Positions 45,241 to 55,260 of a stretch of DNA of 64,000 bases are shown here, piece by piece (position 1 is the stretch's first letter; the number at the start of each line of letters is the position of its first letter). The notes under the pieces are model-generated. The model did not search any database. It was not told the origin of the DNA and was given only the letters and a program-made list of their open reading frames with translations. A program made the position numbers and the translations under genes. The stretch is from Cymbomonas tetramitiformis (Eukaryota; Chlorophyta; Pyramimonadophyceae; Pyramimonadales; Pyramimonadaceae). The stretch is from contig LGRX02029133.1 in NCBI GenBank assembly GCA_001247695.2, positions 1 to 64,000 on the forward strand, in the 5' to 3' direction.

Positions 45241-47787
45241 ATGTCTGGCAATATGCTAGAGGACACGCCAGGGGAGGTAGAGGCGCCCTTGGTGGAGGCC
45301 CCACCTGCCCGTAGGGCACGGAGGTCCCCGCTTGCTGATGGCTTTAGACAGTTCTTTTCTCGTTTTTCGAAACCTGTTTCTGCGGATCGGAGACGTTCCC
45401 TCCAGAAACAGTTTCCTCCTAGCTTTTGCTGGAGGGATGGTCTGTGGCAGGCTCGGATGACGGCGTGGCACTATACCATGCAGAAGTGTGCTACACTTCG
45501 GAGGTTACGCAGGTTGCACGCAGCGCACGGGCCCTCAGCAGATATATTGAGCCCAGCCAAGACTACCCAGGTTATATATGTCATATATAACATCCGGGAT
45601 AGTCACAGGCTATATGTAGGGATGACTAGTAACACGGCCTTTCAGAGGTTTAGGGAGCACGTCTGCGCTGCTAAGCGCGTCTTCCGAACTGGGGAGGGGA
45701 GTGACCCTCTTCATAGGGAGATGGCTAGGGTGGGCTGGCAGCAGTTTAGGGTCTACCCCATCGAGCACATCGCGGGGCACTTCCCCAAGACGGCCGAGGG
45801 TAGGGCTGGGTTCAGGAGCTTGGCTTTCCCACGTGAGACCTTCTGGAAGCGGACTCTGCATGCGTTTTTGCCTACAGGGTTCTGCTTGGAAGGGAAGTCA
45901 CCGAGGAGCAGGAGGGTTAGGGTCCCGAACCTTGACCGGGTCGCTGAGGTTGGCGCCTGGCAGGGGAGGGCCGCGCCTCTCGCGGATGGTGTTGGCAGGA
46001 CTTTTTTGTCTAGGGACTTTGATAGGAAGGTCAGGTTCCTCCTCGGCAGGGTTGCTTCTGGCTCCTTCTCCCAGGCGGAGTTGCAGGGTCATGCCGACAG
46101 GAATTTACGGCGTATGTATGATGCCCTCTTTAACTCTGATGCGCAGACGTGGGGGGTTGACGACGCACACCGGACTTCCCTTATGGCATCCATCCTGTTT
46201 TCTCTTCCTTCCGTCTCGAACGCTGGTGTTAGAGCCACGTTTAGGTCGCTCATCGTTCAACTTTTCTTGCACCCGGCCATCGAGAAGCTGGGGTTCAACA
46301 GAATTGTTGCTGACGACAGCCTCTGGCTTGAGAAGGTGCCCCCGAGCGTGCGTGCAAGGGTCTCACAGCCGTTGTTGGGTTACAAATATGATGCTCCTGT
46401 CTGGGTATCGTTTTGTAATTTTGGGCAGGTGGCTAGGATGAAGGCTGTCGAGGCTGCGAGGATAATGGGAGGGACCTGTGCATGTCAGAGGCGTGGTTAC
46501 CGTGCTTTTGTGGACCAGGACTGCGGGCATGTGGTGACCACTGATTTGTCTCTCGTGCGCAACCCAACCATTGAGTCGCTGATGGCTAGGGGCACGATGT
46601 TTAGGGCTAAGCCTCATGAGGGCTTGGAGGCTGAAGGTAGTATGCCGGAGGCGGCGTTCTTGGACCTGGAACGGGCTTTACAGGCATGGCGGTTTTCAGT
46701 GTCAAAGGCATTAGGTGTCTCTGACGCTTCGGCTCTTGTTGCTTGGGTTGCTGCAGTTAGGGCGGAGGCACGCACAGTGATTGATTCGAGTGCGGGCGGC
46801 GAGTCTTTCGTGGGTGGATGCGAGGATCCCCATTTGGTCCTTACGGCTTCGGACTGGCGCCGGTTGCGGGAGGTTCAACGGGATTTCGTCATCACCACGG
46901 TTGACAAGGCTGCCGGTAACTTCTGTTTTGTGTGCAAGAAGCACTACATGCAGAAATGCCTGGATGAGCTTAGACACGGTGTAGCTTATGAGGCCACGGA
47001 ACGGTCGGCCGATGATATAAATGCTGAGGGCACCGCTTTGTGCAGGGCTCATTCCATTTCCCCGCAGAGGGGGCCTAGGATCCCGCATTTTCATATTCGT
47101 GTGAAATTGCACAAGTCTCCGGTAGGATACCGGTTTGTCGCGGGGGCCAATCGCGCAACACTTACACCAGTTTCTAAGTGGCTCAGTGTAGCCTTCCGGG
47201 CTTTGACTGCCGACGCCGAGGGCCTGTGGAAAGAGGTGGTTTCTCAAATCCCAGGTGTGCCGAGAGGTCGCGGGTCTTGGATTATTCAGGATTCGGCGGA
47301 GGTTCGGAAGCTGGCTGCGGCATGCAACAGGCCCCGCGGACAGCGTGATGCATCAATGCACGTCTGTGCATTCGATTTCACGTCCATGTACACCACCTTG
47401 TGTCTGCAGGATTTAAAGGAACGGCTGTCGGCACTCTTTCGGAGCATTTTCCAAAGAAAACTTCAAAGTTCGAGGGTGAGGTACCTGCTTGTCAGAAAGG
47501 ATAAGTCCTTTGAGTGGGTTACCAATGAACGGAGGACGGACGGTGAGAGGGAAATGCTCTTTTCGGAGGGTCGGCTTGTTGAGTTATTCTGCGGGTTGGT
47601 GGATGGAACATTTGTCGAGTTTGGGGGTGTGATCTACAGACAAATTGTGGGGATCCCTATGGGGACGAGCTGTGCGGGCTTCATTGCCAACCTCTACTGT
47701 TTTACGTATGAGCTTGCGTTCATGCGCAGACTTGTGGAGGCGGGGAATTTTCATGACGCGCACAGGTTTCTTTTCGTTTGTAGATAC
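45241..47787 (+). CDS. Penelope-like GIY-YIG endonuclease/reverse transcriptase, 5' part
   Basis: Open from upstream of 45139; ATG 45241 is the first in-frame methionine (849 codons to the break). GIY-YIG nuclease at about residues 110-160: VIYVIYN...LYVGMTSNTAFQRFREH, with the catalytic Arg in FQRFREH. A CxC motif (CAC, about residue 413) lies in GGTCACQRRGYRAF...CGHVVTTDLSL. RT follows: TTVDKAAGNFCFVCKKHY, then motif A FDFTSMYTTL (about residue 711), then GIPMGTSCAGFIANLYC (about 804). The order endonuclease, CxC, RT is the permuted layout of the Naiad/Chlamys group, of which Chlamys occurs in green algae. I do not see the CCHH motif typical of other Penelope endonucleases. The frame runs into the CACTA element right after the codon TAC (47785-47787), the Tyr of YIDD. 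Confidence 0.88.
47785..47787. other. Target-site duplication TAC, left copy
   Basis: TAC at 47785-47787 and 55261-55263 flank the inserted element directly; removing the insert plus one copy restores a continuous reading frame. Confidence 0.85.
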
Positions 47788-47829
47788 CCCTACAGATCTG
47801 CAACCCTTGGGAAAGCTTTCCATAGGCAT

Positions 47830-48900
47830 GTCATCCCTGTGCCCTCCCTATGCCCGCCCTTGGGAACGCTCGGGAAAATCCGGAAATATTTTCCAAAGGC
47901 TTGGAAAGTTTTCCATAGGGTATTTCCATAGGGATACCCCCTTTTGGAGTTTCCATAGGGTTTCTATAGGGCTGTATGCCTATGGAAAAGGACGTTCCAT
48001 AGGCATGGAAGGCCGTATAATCACCCTATGGAAAAGTAAACATTTCCATAGGACGACTATAGGCATAACCAGGACTATGGAAAACCCTATGGAAAATGTA
48101 AACCCTTCCATAGGGCGGCTATAGGCATAGGGGCCGATGGAAAGCCCTATGGAAAATATAACTTTCCCATACGCTTTCCATAGGCATGTCCAAGGGCGGG
48201 CGTAGGGCGGGCGTACGGATAGCGCACCTATGGAAACTTAGCGTATACTATGAGTTTTCCACAAGGTTTTCCATAGGGCGGGCATAGCGATAGTACACCT
48301 ATGGAAATGTACAATTCGCCCTGCGTATTCTCGGGAATAAAGTCGTAATTCCATAGGGCCTTCCATAGGGATGCCATAGGTATGGTAGGCCTATGGAAAC
48401 GTATAATTCACTCTGCGTATTCTCGGGAATATCAACGTAATTCCATAGGGCTTTCCATAGGGCCCCCATAGGGATAGTATACCTATGGAAATATACAATT
48501 CATTCTGCGTATTCTCGGTCAATAAAGACGTAATTCCATAGGGGTTTCCATAGGGTTAGCTATAGGGATAACACAGGGTGAGCATGCCGTAGGTATACTC
48601 CTGATACAGGTGGCAAAGTCGATACCTATAGTATCCATATGGAATACGTTTCCACACGTATACCGTACGTATGGAACCGAGTTCCATAGGTATAGCCAGC
48701 CTATGGAATGAGCTTTCCCAGGGGTGAGCCACCCAGTGGAAAGGTCTTCCGTAGGTATATCATCCGTATGGAAACATGTTTCCCAAGGGATACCGTACCT
48801 GTGAAAGGGTTTCCATAGGTATAACCATTCAGGTTTCATAGGGTGAGCATAGGGTGATGATTCATGATATATCCAGGCTTTCCATAGGGCTTTTACTACA
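47830..48900. repeat. Left subterminal TTTCCATAGG array
   Basis: Dense, degenerate copies in both orientations, often as CATAGGCATG, CCATAGGGCTTTCCATAGGG or CCTATGGAAA. Three ~120-bp sub-units repeat CTGCGTATTCTCGG, TAATTCCATAGGG and CCTATGGAAA (48320-48540). Confidence 0.9.
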
Positions 48901-48948
48901 TATATACATATTAATATACAGAATAATTCCATCTATGAAATGAACAAG

Positions 48949-49345
48949 TTATTCGTCATGTAAGTCGCCCACAAAATCTACATGCCTATCTAGTATGAGC
49001 ATCATCTTGTCTTTATCATATCTCCATGGTGGATCATTGAAACCGAGTTTGTGCTCGCCGAGATAATATACCAACCTATTTGCATCGGGTCGTCCAGCTG
49101 GAATTCTCTTGGTCGTGATGAACCGGTCAAAGTTCCATGGAATGGGTACAATGCACACCAAGCACTCAATCTCAAATGCTTGGATGAAAACCTCGGAAAG
49201 GTCCCATGGCAAGTCCGACCTCAACATCATATTGTTCGCCACGGTATCTTGAAATGCTGCCTTCAATGGAAACCATCTTACTTTGAGGAAAACAAATTGT
49301 TTCCTGCCAATCGGGATGCTATAAATTTTCAGAAGCTCGCCGTAC
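48949..49345 (-). pseudogene. CACTA transposase C-terminal exon, DUF4216-like
   Basis: Begins after a GTTGCAG acceptor and reads YGELLKIYSIPIGRKQFVFL, KVRWFPLKAAF, then FIQAFEIECLVCIVPIPWN, ending TAA. The pattern (YG.l..I..l, F.c.Wf, ...E.V.Yv.d...W) matches the DUF4216 module found in plant CACTA proteins. The preceding exon does not join it in phase, and the DDE core that should lie between them is missing. Confidence 0.65.
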
Positions 49346-49578
49346 CTGCAACACATACTTTCCAAAGGGTGAGCATAGGGTGGGCACAGGGTGGACATAG
49401 GGCGGCTATAGGGTGGGCATAGGGTCAACATAGGATGCAAGGCAATTGTGAATTGGGCATAGGGTGAGCATAGGGTGGACATAGGGTGATCATAGGGATG
49501 TTATAGCGTGGACATAGGGTGATCATAGGGATGTTATAGGGTGGGCATAGGGTGAGCATGTGGGAGGGATACACTTAC

Positions 49579-50133
49579 GATGAAACGTAGTCACAACCGG
49601 CAGATCGTCGTTCTCCGCGGGTGTAGTTATCTTCCATGATACCAAGAGCTCGGCCATCTCTGGTATCAAATATAGCATCGGCAGGAGTTCGTCCAAGCGC
49701 CAAAACCTAAATACCTTGTACGGCTTTCCCGGAATAAGCCGTCCGTTACGTCGAGAGCTGGGGTGACACCGAAGTTTGTGGCAATGGAGGCACTGGGTAA
49801 GGTCGTCATGCCGGCCCGGAGTGAAGATCATGCATTCATTCCTGCAAACGTCGGCGGTATGGTACGGCAGGGCAAAATCCTTCCACATAGACAAAGCTTG
49901 TTTGAAGGAGGTCGGGAAACCATTTCGTCTCTGATTGCCGATGATGTCAACGTTGCCAATCACCGTTTGCCGCATGAGATTGAAGATTTGATCAAACATG
50001 GATTGGGTAGCATTGTGCTCGGATTTCGTTTCCAGCAGATCAATGACAAGACGATGCATTGTTGAAACCTTCTCGGCATAGACGTGATCAACGACCTGTG
50101 AAATCACGAGAGGCATCCCCAACTTTACAGGAA
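49579..50133 (-). pseudogene. CACTA transposase TNP2-like exon (Transposase_21 N-terminal region)
   Basis: Between a TTTTGCAG acceptor and a GTAAGT donor. FALPYHTADVCRNECMIFTP, LTQCLHCHKLRC, then KVFRFWRLDELLPMLYL correspond to the LPYx.IHaCpNDCiLF, CPxCg.sRy and vlryfPl.prLq.lf blocks of plant TNP2. This is the zinc-binding head of the transposase; the catalytic domain downstream is absent. Confidence 0.75.
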
Positions 50134-50149
50134 CTGCAAAATAAAAAAA

Positions 50150-51510
50150 AGGCATTTCCCTCCGCATGTCCACCCTATGCCCGTCCTATGCCCACCCTAT
50201 GCCGACCCTATGGAAACATCCAATGCTTTCCATAGGCATGCCTACCCAGTGAACCACCTATACCCGCCCTTGGGAATGCTCAGGCCCACCCTATGGAAAC
50301 ATTCCATGTTTTCCCAACCTATGCCCGCCCAATGCTCGCCCTATGCCCACCCACTGGAAACGTCCAATGCTTTCCATAGGCATACTTACCCAGCGCCCTA
50401 CCTATACCCGCCTCTGGGAATGCCTGTTCCCACCCTATGGAAACGTTCAACGATTTCCCAACCTATGCCCACCTGTTGGCATACGTACGCCCACCCTTGG
50501 GAAATACAGAAAGAGGGGTACCTCTTGGTTATCCATATCCTCATCGTTGGCAGCAGGACTTAGGAGACGGGCACAATGTTCTTCCAGCTTTCTCAAATGA
50601 TCCTGGAGAATTTCGTCCGCTTCTGCATTGGCATCTTCCATGTCATCATCACCTCCAAGGGAACCACCATCACCACCATTACGGTCACCCCCGTCATCAC
50701 TTGAAGTATCGTCTTCACTACTACTTTCCCCCATGTATACCGCTCCTTGCCATCTCTTGTATAGCTTCGTATGTCGTTGTATCGTTCGAAGAGGTTTTTC
50801 AACTTGTAGTCGGCACACGGTGCAAGGACATGGTGGCATGTCGACCCCGTGGTTGTTTAATACTGGCCCACAACACACCATCCATACCAGCACGCATGAC
50901 TACTTGGAACCGTTGCTTCCTTTTTAACTTTTCATTTGCTAGGCATAGGGTGATCATGAGGTGGTCATAGGGTGGGCGTAGGGTGGGCATAGGCATGGAA
51001 ACAATACGATGTGTTCCATAGGGCGGTCCGCCCAATGACATCCCTATGGAAGGTGTTCAATACCTTCCATACCATGAACGTAGGGTGGACATAGGGTGGA
51101 CATAGGGTGGACATACGTTAGGAATGCTGTATTCTGGTTCCATAGGGATGCCCACCCTATACAACCTATGGGAAAATAACTTGAACTTTCCATAGGGATA
51201 TTGGGTTGATATTCTATGAACGGTCGAGGTGTTAACCCTATAATAGTGGCGTCCGTAGGGCTGGAAATAATTACACAGGGATGGAAAAACCCTATGTAAA
51301 ACCTATGGGAACGCATTTCCATTGGCTTTCCATAGGGCAAAAACCTTTCCATAGGGCACTTTTAAATCCCCTATCTGAAAATCGTATGGAATGGCTCTGG
51401 AAAATTTGCCACAGGCCCCAATGGAAATCGTTTCCACCGGGTGATCATAGGTTGGCTCACCCCATTTTCGGGATTCCATAGGTTATTTATAGGGATGGAA
51501 TTAAAAAAAT
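50150..51510. repeat. Internal TTTCCATAGG / CATAGGGTGGACATAGGG arrays
   Basis: Two arrays, 50160-50510 (inside the first intron of the transposase) and 50940-51510 (upstream of it). In 49370-49560 the same words form a near-tandem string of CATAGGGTGGGCATAGGGTG. Confidence 0.9.
50522..50893 (-). pseudogene. CACTA transposase first exon
   Basis: Starts with an in-frame ATG (complement of 50891-50893), contains PPCPCTVCRLQVEKPLRTIQ with RHTKLYKRW, then a Ser/Asp/Gly-rich acidic linker, and ends at an AGAG/GTACCC donor. A CxCxxC plus R.h...y.rw start is usual for TNP2-type proteins. The intron to the next exon contains the TTTCCATAGG motif. Confidence 0.6.
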
Positions 51511-51593
51511 GAAAAATAGGGCAGATTAAAACAGGCCCTTTTTGGACCCTACAAAAGCAACACGCCGCACTTGGAAAATGCCTATGGAAAATT

Positions 51594-51927
51594 GATGGGA
51601 ATCACAAATCCAGTCTACTCGAGGGAAAAGATGCCGAGACCGGGTTCGAGCCCGAGACCTCACTGTCACTAGTCGTGCGCTCTATCCACTGAGCTATATC
51701 GGCTTATTGATGACGATGAGAGATGGTGGTGGCGTAGTATGGTGTGAGCGACGGATATGTGATCCCCAGCCTGTGACACGTAGGCGGCGAAGAGTGAAAC
51801 ACGAAGGATACAACTTTTCCCCCAATCTGCCGTTGCGGTGCGCTCTCTGTTGGGGCATCGCGCGGCTATGGGCGGCGCGACTGTTGGGGGCGTGCGGCTA
51901 TGGGCGGCACGATTGTATCCTTCATGA
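51594..51927 (-). repeat. 334-bp unit with tRNA-like gene, copy 1
   Basis: Differs from 52022-52354 by one substitution and one indel that I can see. Contains the tRNA-like 51632-51703 and an inner inverted repeat GAAGGATACAA / TTGTATCCTTC. The two units are separated by 94 unique bases. Confidence 0.9.
51632..51703 (-). tRNA. tRNA-Thr(AGT)-like gene, copy 1
   Basis: 72 nt on the minus strand. Acceptor GCCGATA pairs with TCTCGGC (one mismatch), discriminator A; D arm GCTC/GAGC; anticodon loop CTAGTGA (AGT); T arm TCGGG/CCCGG with a 6-nt loop. The anticodon stem has two mismatches next to the loop. A box TAGCTCAGTGGA and B box GGCTCGAACCC are good, and TTTT follows 3 nt after the end, so pol III transcription is plausible. 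The stem defects suggest a tRNA-derived element rather than a working tRNA. Confidence 0.55.
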
Positions 51928-52021
51928 CACAACCTCACTCTGAAGTGTCTACGTGGCACAACCACAACCAGCTGCCGGCGTCACACCTGCGCAGTGGAAG
52001 CGTGGTAAGAGCCCATAACCT

Positions 52022-52354
52022 GATGGGAATCACAAATCCAGTCGACTCGAGGGAAAAGATGCCGAGACCGGGTTCGAGCCCGAGACCTCACTGTCACTAG
52101 TCGTGCGCTCTATCCACTGAGCTATATCGGCTTATTGATGACGATGAGAGATGGTGGTGGCGTAGTATGGTGTGAGCGACGGATATGTGATCCCCAGCTG
52201 TGACACGTAGGCGGCGAAGAGTGAAACACGAAGGATACAACTTTTCCCCCAATCTGCCGTTGCGGTGCGCTCTCTGTTGGGGCATCGCGCGGCTATGGGC
52301 GGCGCGACTGTTGGGGGCGTGCGGCTATGGGCGGCACGATTGTATCCTTCATGA
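52022..52354 (-). repeat. 333-bp unit with tRNA-like gene, copy 2
   Basis: Second copy of the unit at 51594-51927, same orientation. Confidence 0.9.
52060..52131 (-). tRNA. tRNA-Thr(AGT)-like gene, copy 2
   Basis: Identical over the 72-nt tRNA-like part to copy 1, including the mismatches in the anticodon stem and the TTTT terminator. Confidence 0.55.
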
Positions 52355-53172
52355 AAAATGCAGAATTACACTGTTAAGGAATGCCACAGAGATCATCCCT
52401 ATGATTGTGGCGTCCATACCTGTGGAATGGCCTGGAAACAAGTTAAAAAACATCACCAATGTACCCTATGGAAAATCCGGAGCCTGTGGAAAAAGTGGTG
52501 TGCCCTATGGGAAATCCAGAGCCTATCCCTATGGAAACCCCTATGGAAGACCCCCTACCGCCGCCAAAACCCCCCCAAATAAAATGAGCTTGTTCGATCA
52601 CCCCCAAGAAAACAAACCATTTGTTCACTGACGAGGGGGGCAAAAAAACAAAATTGCGGCCTGTATGCGCTGTTTTGGCTAGTCGAGATTTTATTTCTGG
52701 AACTTCAAAAAAAATCGGGATCTCATAGGTTCGATTGAGACTGAGAACGACGGCCACCTCTAGACCATTACGAAGGGTTGATTACATTTAATCCCAGTTT
52801 AAATTTTATAAGTCGATTATCTCCGATGCAATGTCACTGAGAGTCTGAGACATCGCATCGTCATCATCGTCGTCATCGTCGATCGTGCTCGCATGACGAT
52901 GACGAGTCGATCCGATGTGACTTCTGAACGGCAAAGTTTTTGAGCACTTCGATTTTTCTGAACGGTCAAGTTCAAACTCACGTTATTGCACTCTTCACAG
53001 TTCGCCGTCAGCAATGTTGCAGCAGCCTCGCCAGTGAGTTGCGTGCTGTGATATTTTTAATTCTCACAGGTTGCAATATGGCACTGGTTTGCAGTGCATG
53101 TTTGGTTATGCGTGTGTATTATTTTGTGTGTGCTTCGCGCGCTCATACTTGGCATGCGTGAAACTTTGACTA

Positions 53173-53240
53173 GGAGTGAACGGGAAATTCCCGCGAGTCC
53201 TTTGCACTCGAAATAGTTGGTTCAAATCCAACTCACTCCA
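53173..53240 (+). tRNA. tRNA-like cloverleaf with a 3-nt D loop
   Basis: 68 nt. Acceptor GGAGTGA/TCACTCC (7 bp perfect) plus A; D stem GGGA/TCCC with loop AAT; anticodon stem CGAGT/ACTCG (5 bp perfect) with loop CCTTTGC; T stem GTTGG/CCAAC with TTCAAAT. All stems pair perfectly, but the D loop lacks the usual 7-10 nt and position 33 is C instead of T; the anticodon would read TTT (Lys). Could be an organelle-derived or decayed tRNA with a deleted D loop. Confidence 0.4.
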
Positions 53241-53441
53241 CATCCCCCTTTTACTTTCCTTTGCTTCTTTCGTTGACGACTGCTATTTTCTTTCTTCTTT
53301 ACTAAACGTTAGTTGGTTGGTTTCGTTTTTCAGATCCGCTGAAAACGTTCGCGTGGCGAAGTCATATTAGGTTTTCATCTCGCGTTCATATTCGCATTTA
53401 TTTGAGGTTGCTCGGTTGTTAATTATGTTTTCAATAAAGGT

Positions 53442-53745
53442 TTATTTTGTGCGTTTCCGCTTTTTACTAAGTGTTGGCTCTTTACTTTCCTTTTCAGATT
53501 GGCTGTTTTCGAGGAGGGCGAAATGGAGGAAATCGACCGCCTCGAGTACAACGTCAACTTCAAGCATCCCTTCAAACATTCTAGGTTGATAAGTCCTTTA
53601 TGTTTTCAATAGAATATTCTTTTGTGCGTTTCCGCTTTTTTACTAAGTGTTGGCTCTTTACTTTCCATTTTAGATCGGTTGTTTTGGAGCGAAGCGAGAT
53701 GGAGAAAATCGACGGCCTCGAGTACAACGTCAACGTTTAGGTTGG
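53442..53745. repeat. ~180-bp diverged tandem duplication with conserved small frame
   Basis: Both copies have TTTTGTGCGTTTCCGCTTTT, TACTAAGTGTTGGCTCTTTA, a pyrimidine tract ending CAG/TAG, then GGAGG(A)AATCGACCGCCTCGAG. The peptides IDRLEYNVN and IDGLEYNVN are kept. 53745-53830 is another duplicated block (TTGTAAATAGAAAG(A/T)GCACGAG). Confidence 0.7.
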
Positions 53746-54029
53746 CATCTTGTAAATAGAAAGAGCACGAGAAGAACATTATTTTGCGTATTGTAAATAG
53801 AAAGTGCACGAGTAGAACATAATTTTGTGTATTCGTTGGTATGATAAAATTTGATAGTCCCATTCGTATTCCTTTCTGCCTAGCTAGATACATGTTAATC
53901 GTAGCAAAGATGCTCGAGTATTTTGTTTATCTCGCATAGTGGAAACATAGTGAACACACTGCATGTTGCTAATGTGCAATATGTATGCTACACAGTCAGT
54001 GCTACACGTACAGTATCCCTATACTGCCC

Positions 54030-55217
54030 CACTACCGTGCCTATGGAAAGTAAATATTAATTAAGTTCCATACGTATAGCATCCCGATATTATCCCTATA
54101 TCGTGCCTATGGAAACCATATATATCTACTGGTTCCATACCTATACTATGCCTATAGTAAATAGTTTCCATACGGATAACATACGTAGGGAAAGATGTTT
54201 TCCATACCTATAATATACGGTTTTCATACGCATGGTATCCCTGGGGAAAAAGCTTTCCGTAGGTATAGTACACCTGTGGAAAATGCTCTCCATAAGTATA
54301 ATAACCGTATGGAATATGAATTCCATAGGGCGGGTCACCCTACGGAAAGCGTTTCCATAGGTATACTCCTGATGCTGTTAACGGAATCATACGTATAATA
54401 TCCGTATGGAATACCTTTCCATAAGTATACAGCACGTATGGAATTGTGTTTCCATAGGTATAGCCATCCTATGGAATAATCTTTCCCAAAGGTGAGCCAC
54501 CCAGTGGAAAACCTTTCCATAAGTATGTCGGCCGTATGGAAACCTATTTCCCAAAGGACGCTAAGTGTATGGGCCCGTCTTCCGTAGGCATAATGTCCGT
54601 ATGGAAAGATCTTTCCCAGGGGATACCATACCTGTGGAAAATGTTCCATAGGTATATCGACCGTATGGAAGATTGCTTCCCAAGGGATACCATGCCTATG
54701 GAATTCGCTTCCATAGGTACACCGTCCGTATGGAAACAGGTTTCCCAAGGGGTACCATGCCTGGGGAAAAGATTTCCATAGGTATGACCTATTAGGTTCC
54801 ATAGGGCCAGCATAGGGTGATCATAGGGATGGAACATATCCGTGTGTTTTTCCACAGGGTTTTCCATACGGCTTTCCATAGGAATGCTATAGGGATGACA
54901 TAGGTACGGAAAACGCTTGATATTCCAGGACTTTCCATTGGGTTTCCATAGGGTTTTCCATACGATATTTTCCATACGATTCCTTCCATCCCTATGGAAA
55001 ACGTTCCATAGGTATGGACGCCACAATCATCCCTATGGAATGCCTTGGAAAACCCTATGGAAAGCACAATCACCCTATGGAATGCCCTGGAAAATAATGA
55101 AAACCTTCCCAAGGGTGAGTATAGGGATGGAAACTCAAATTTTTTGTTTTCGAGATAACCTCCAGTATCCATTTTCCCTTTTCCATAGGGCTTTTCCATA
55201 GGGTTTTCACCCGTTTC
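54030..55217. repeat. Right subterminal TTTCCATAGG array
   Basis: Dense degenerate copies such as TTTCCATAGGTAT, CGTATGGAAA and CCCTATGGAAA in both orientations, running up to the right terminal inverted repeat. Confidence 0.9.
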
Positions 55218-55260
55218 CATGCCTATGGAAAGCTTTCCCAAGGGTTGCAGATCTGTAGGG

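Larger units (their letters stand above)
52620..53999. other. Segment of the CACTA element free of the TTTCCATAGG motif
   Basis: The motif arrays stop at about 52560 and restart at about 54030. The segment between has different composition and contains a tRNA-like gene and duplicated blocks, so it is probably nested foreign DNA, but I could not find its ends. Confidence 0.45.
47788..55260. mobile_element. CACTA-like (CMC) DNA transposon, 7,473 bp, internally deleted
   Basis: Perfect 43-bp terminal inverted repeats (47788-47830 and 55218-55260) starting CCCTACAGATCTGCAACCC, with a 3-bp TAC duplication. CACTA elements make 3-bp duplications and usually start CACTA/G; here it is CCCTA. Internal minus-strand exons encode TNP2-like and DUF4216-like pieces. 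Both subterminal regions and the introns are packed with TTTCCATAGG / CCTATGGAAA and CATAGGGTGAGCATAGGGTG words, the counterpart of the subterminal repeats that plant CACTA transposon proteins bind. No plus-strand gene is seen. Nested material lies at 51594-52354 and about 52620-54000. Confidence 0.88.

Noticed and set aside
47830..55217. CRISPR-like array of short repeats
   Set aside because: Copies are degenerate, in both orientations, unevenly spaced, and lie within a eukaryotic transposon; there are no regular spacers and no cas genes.
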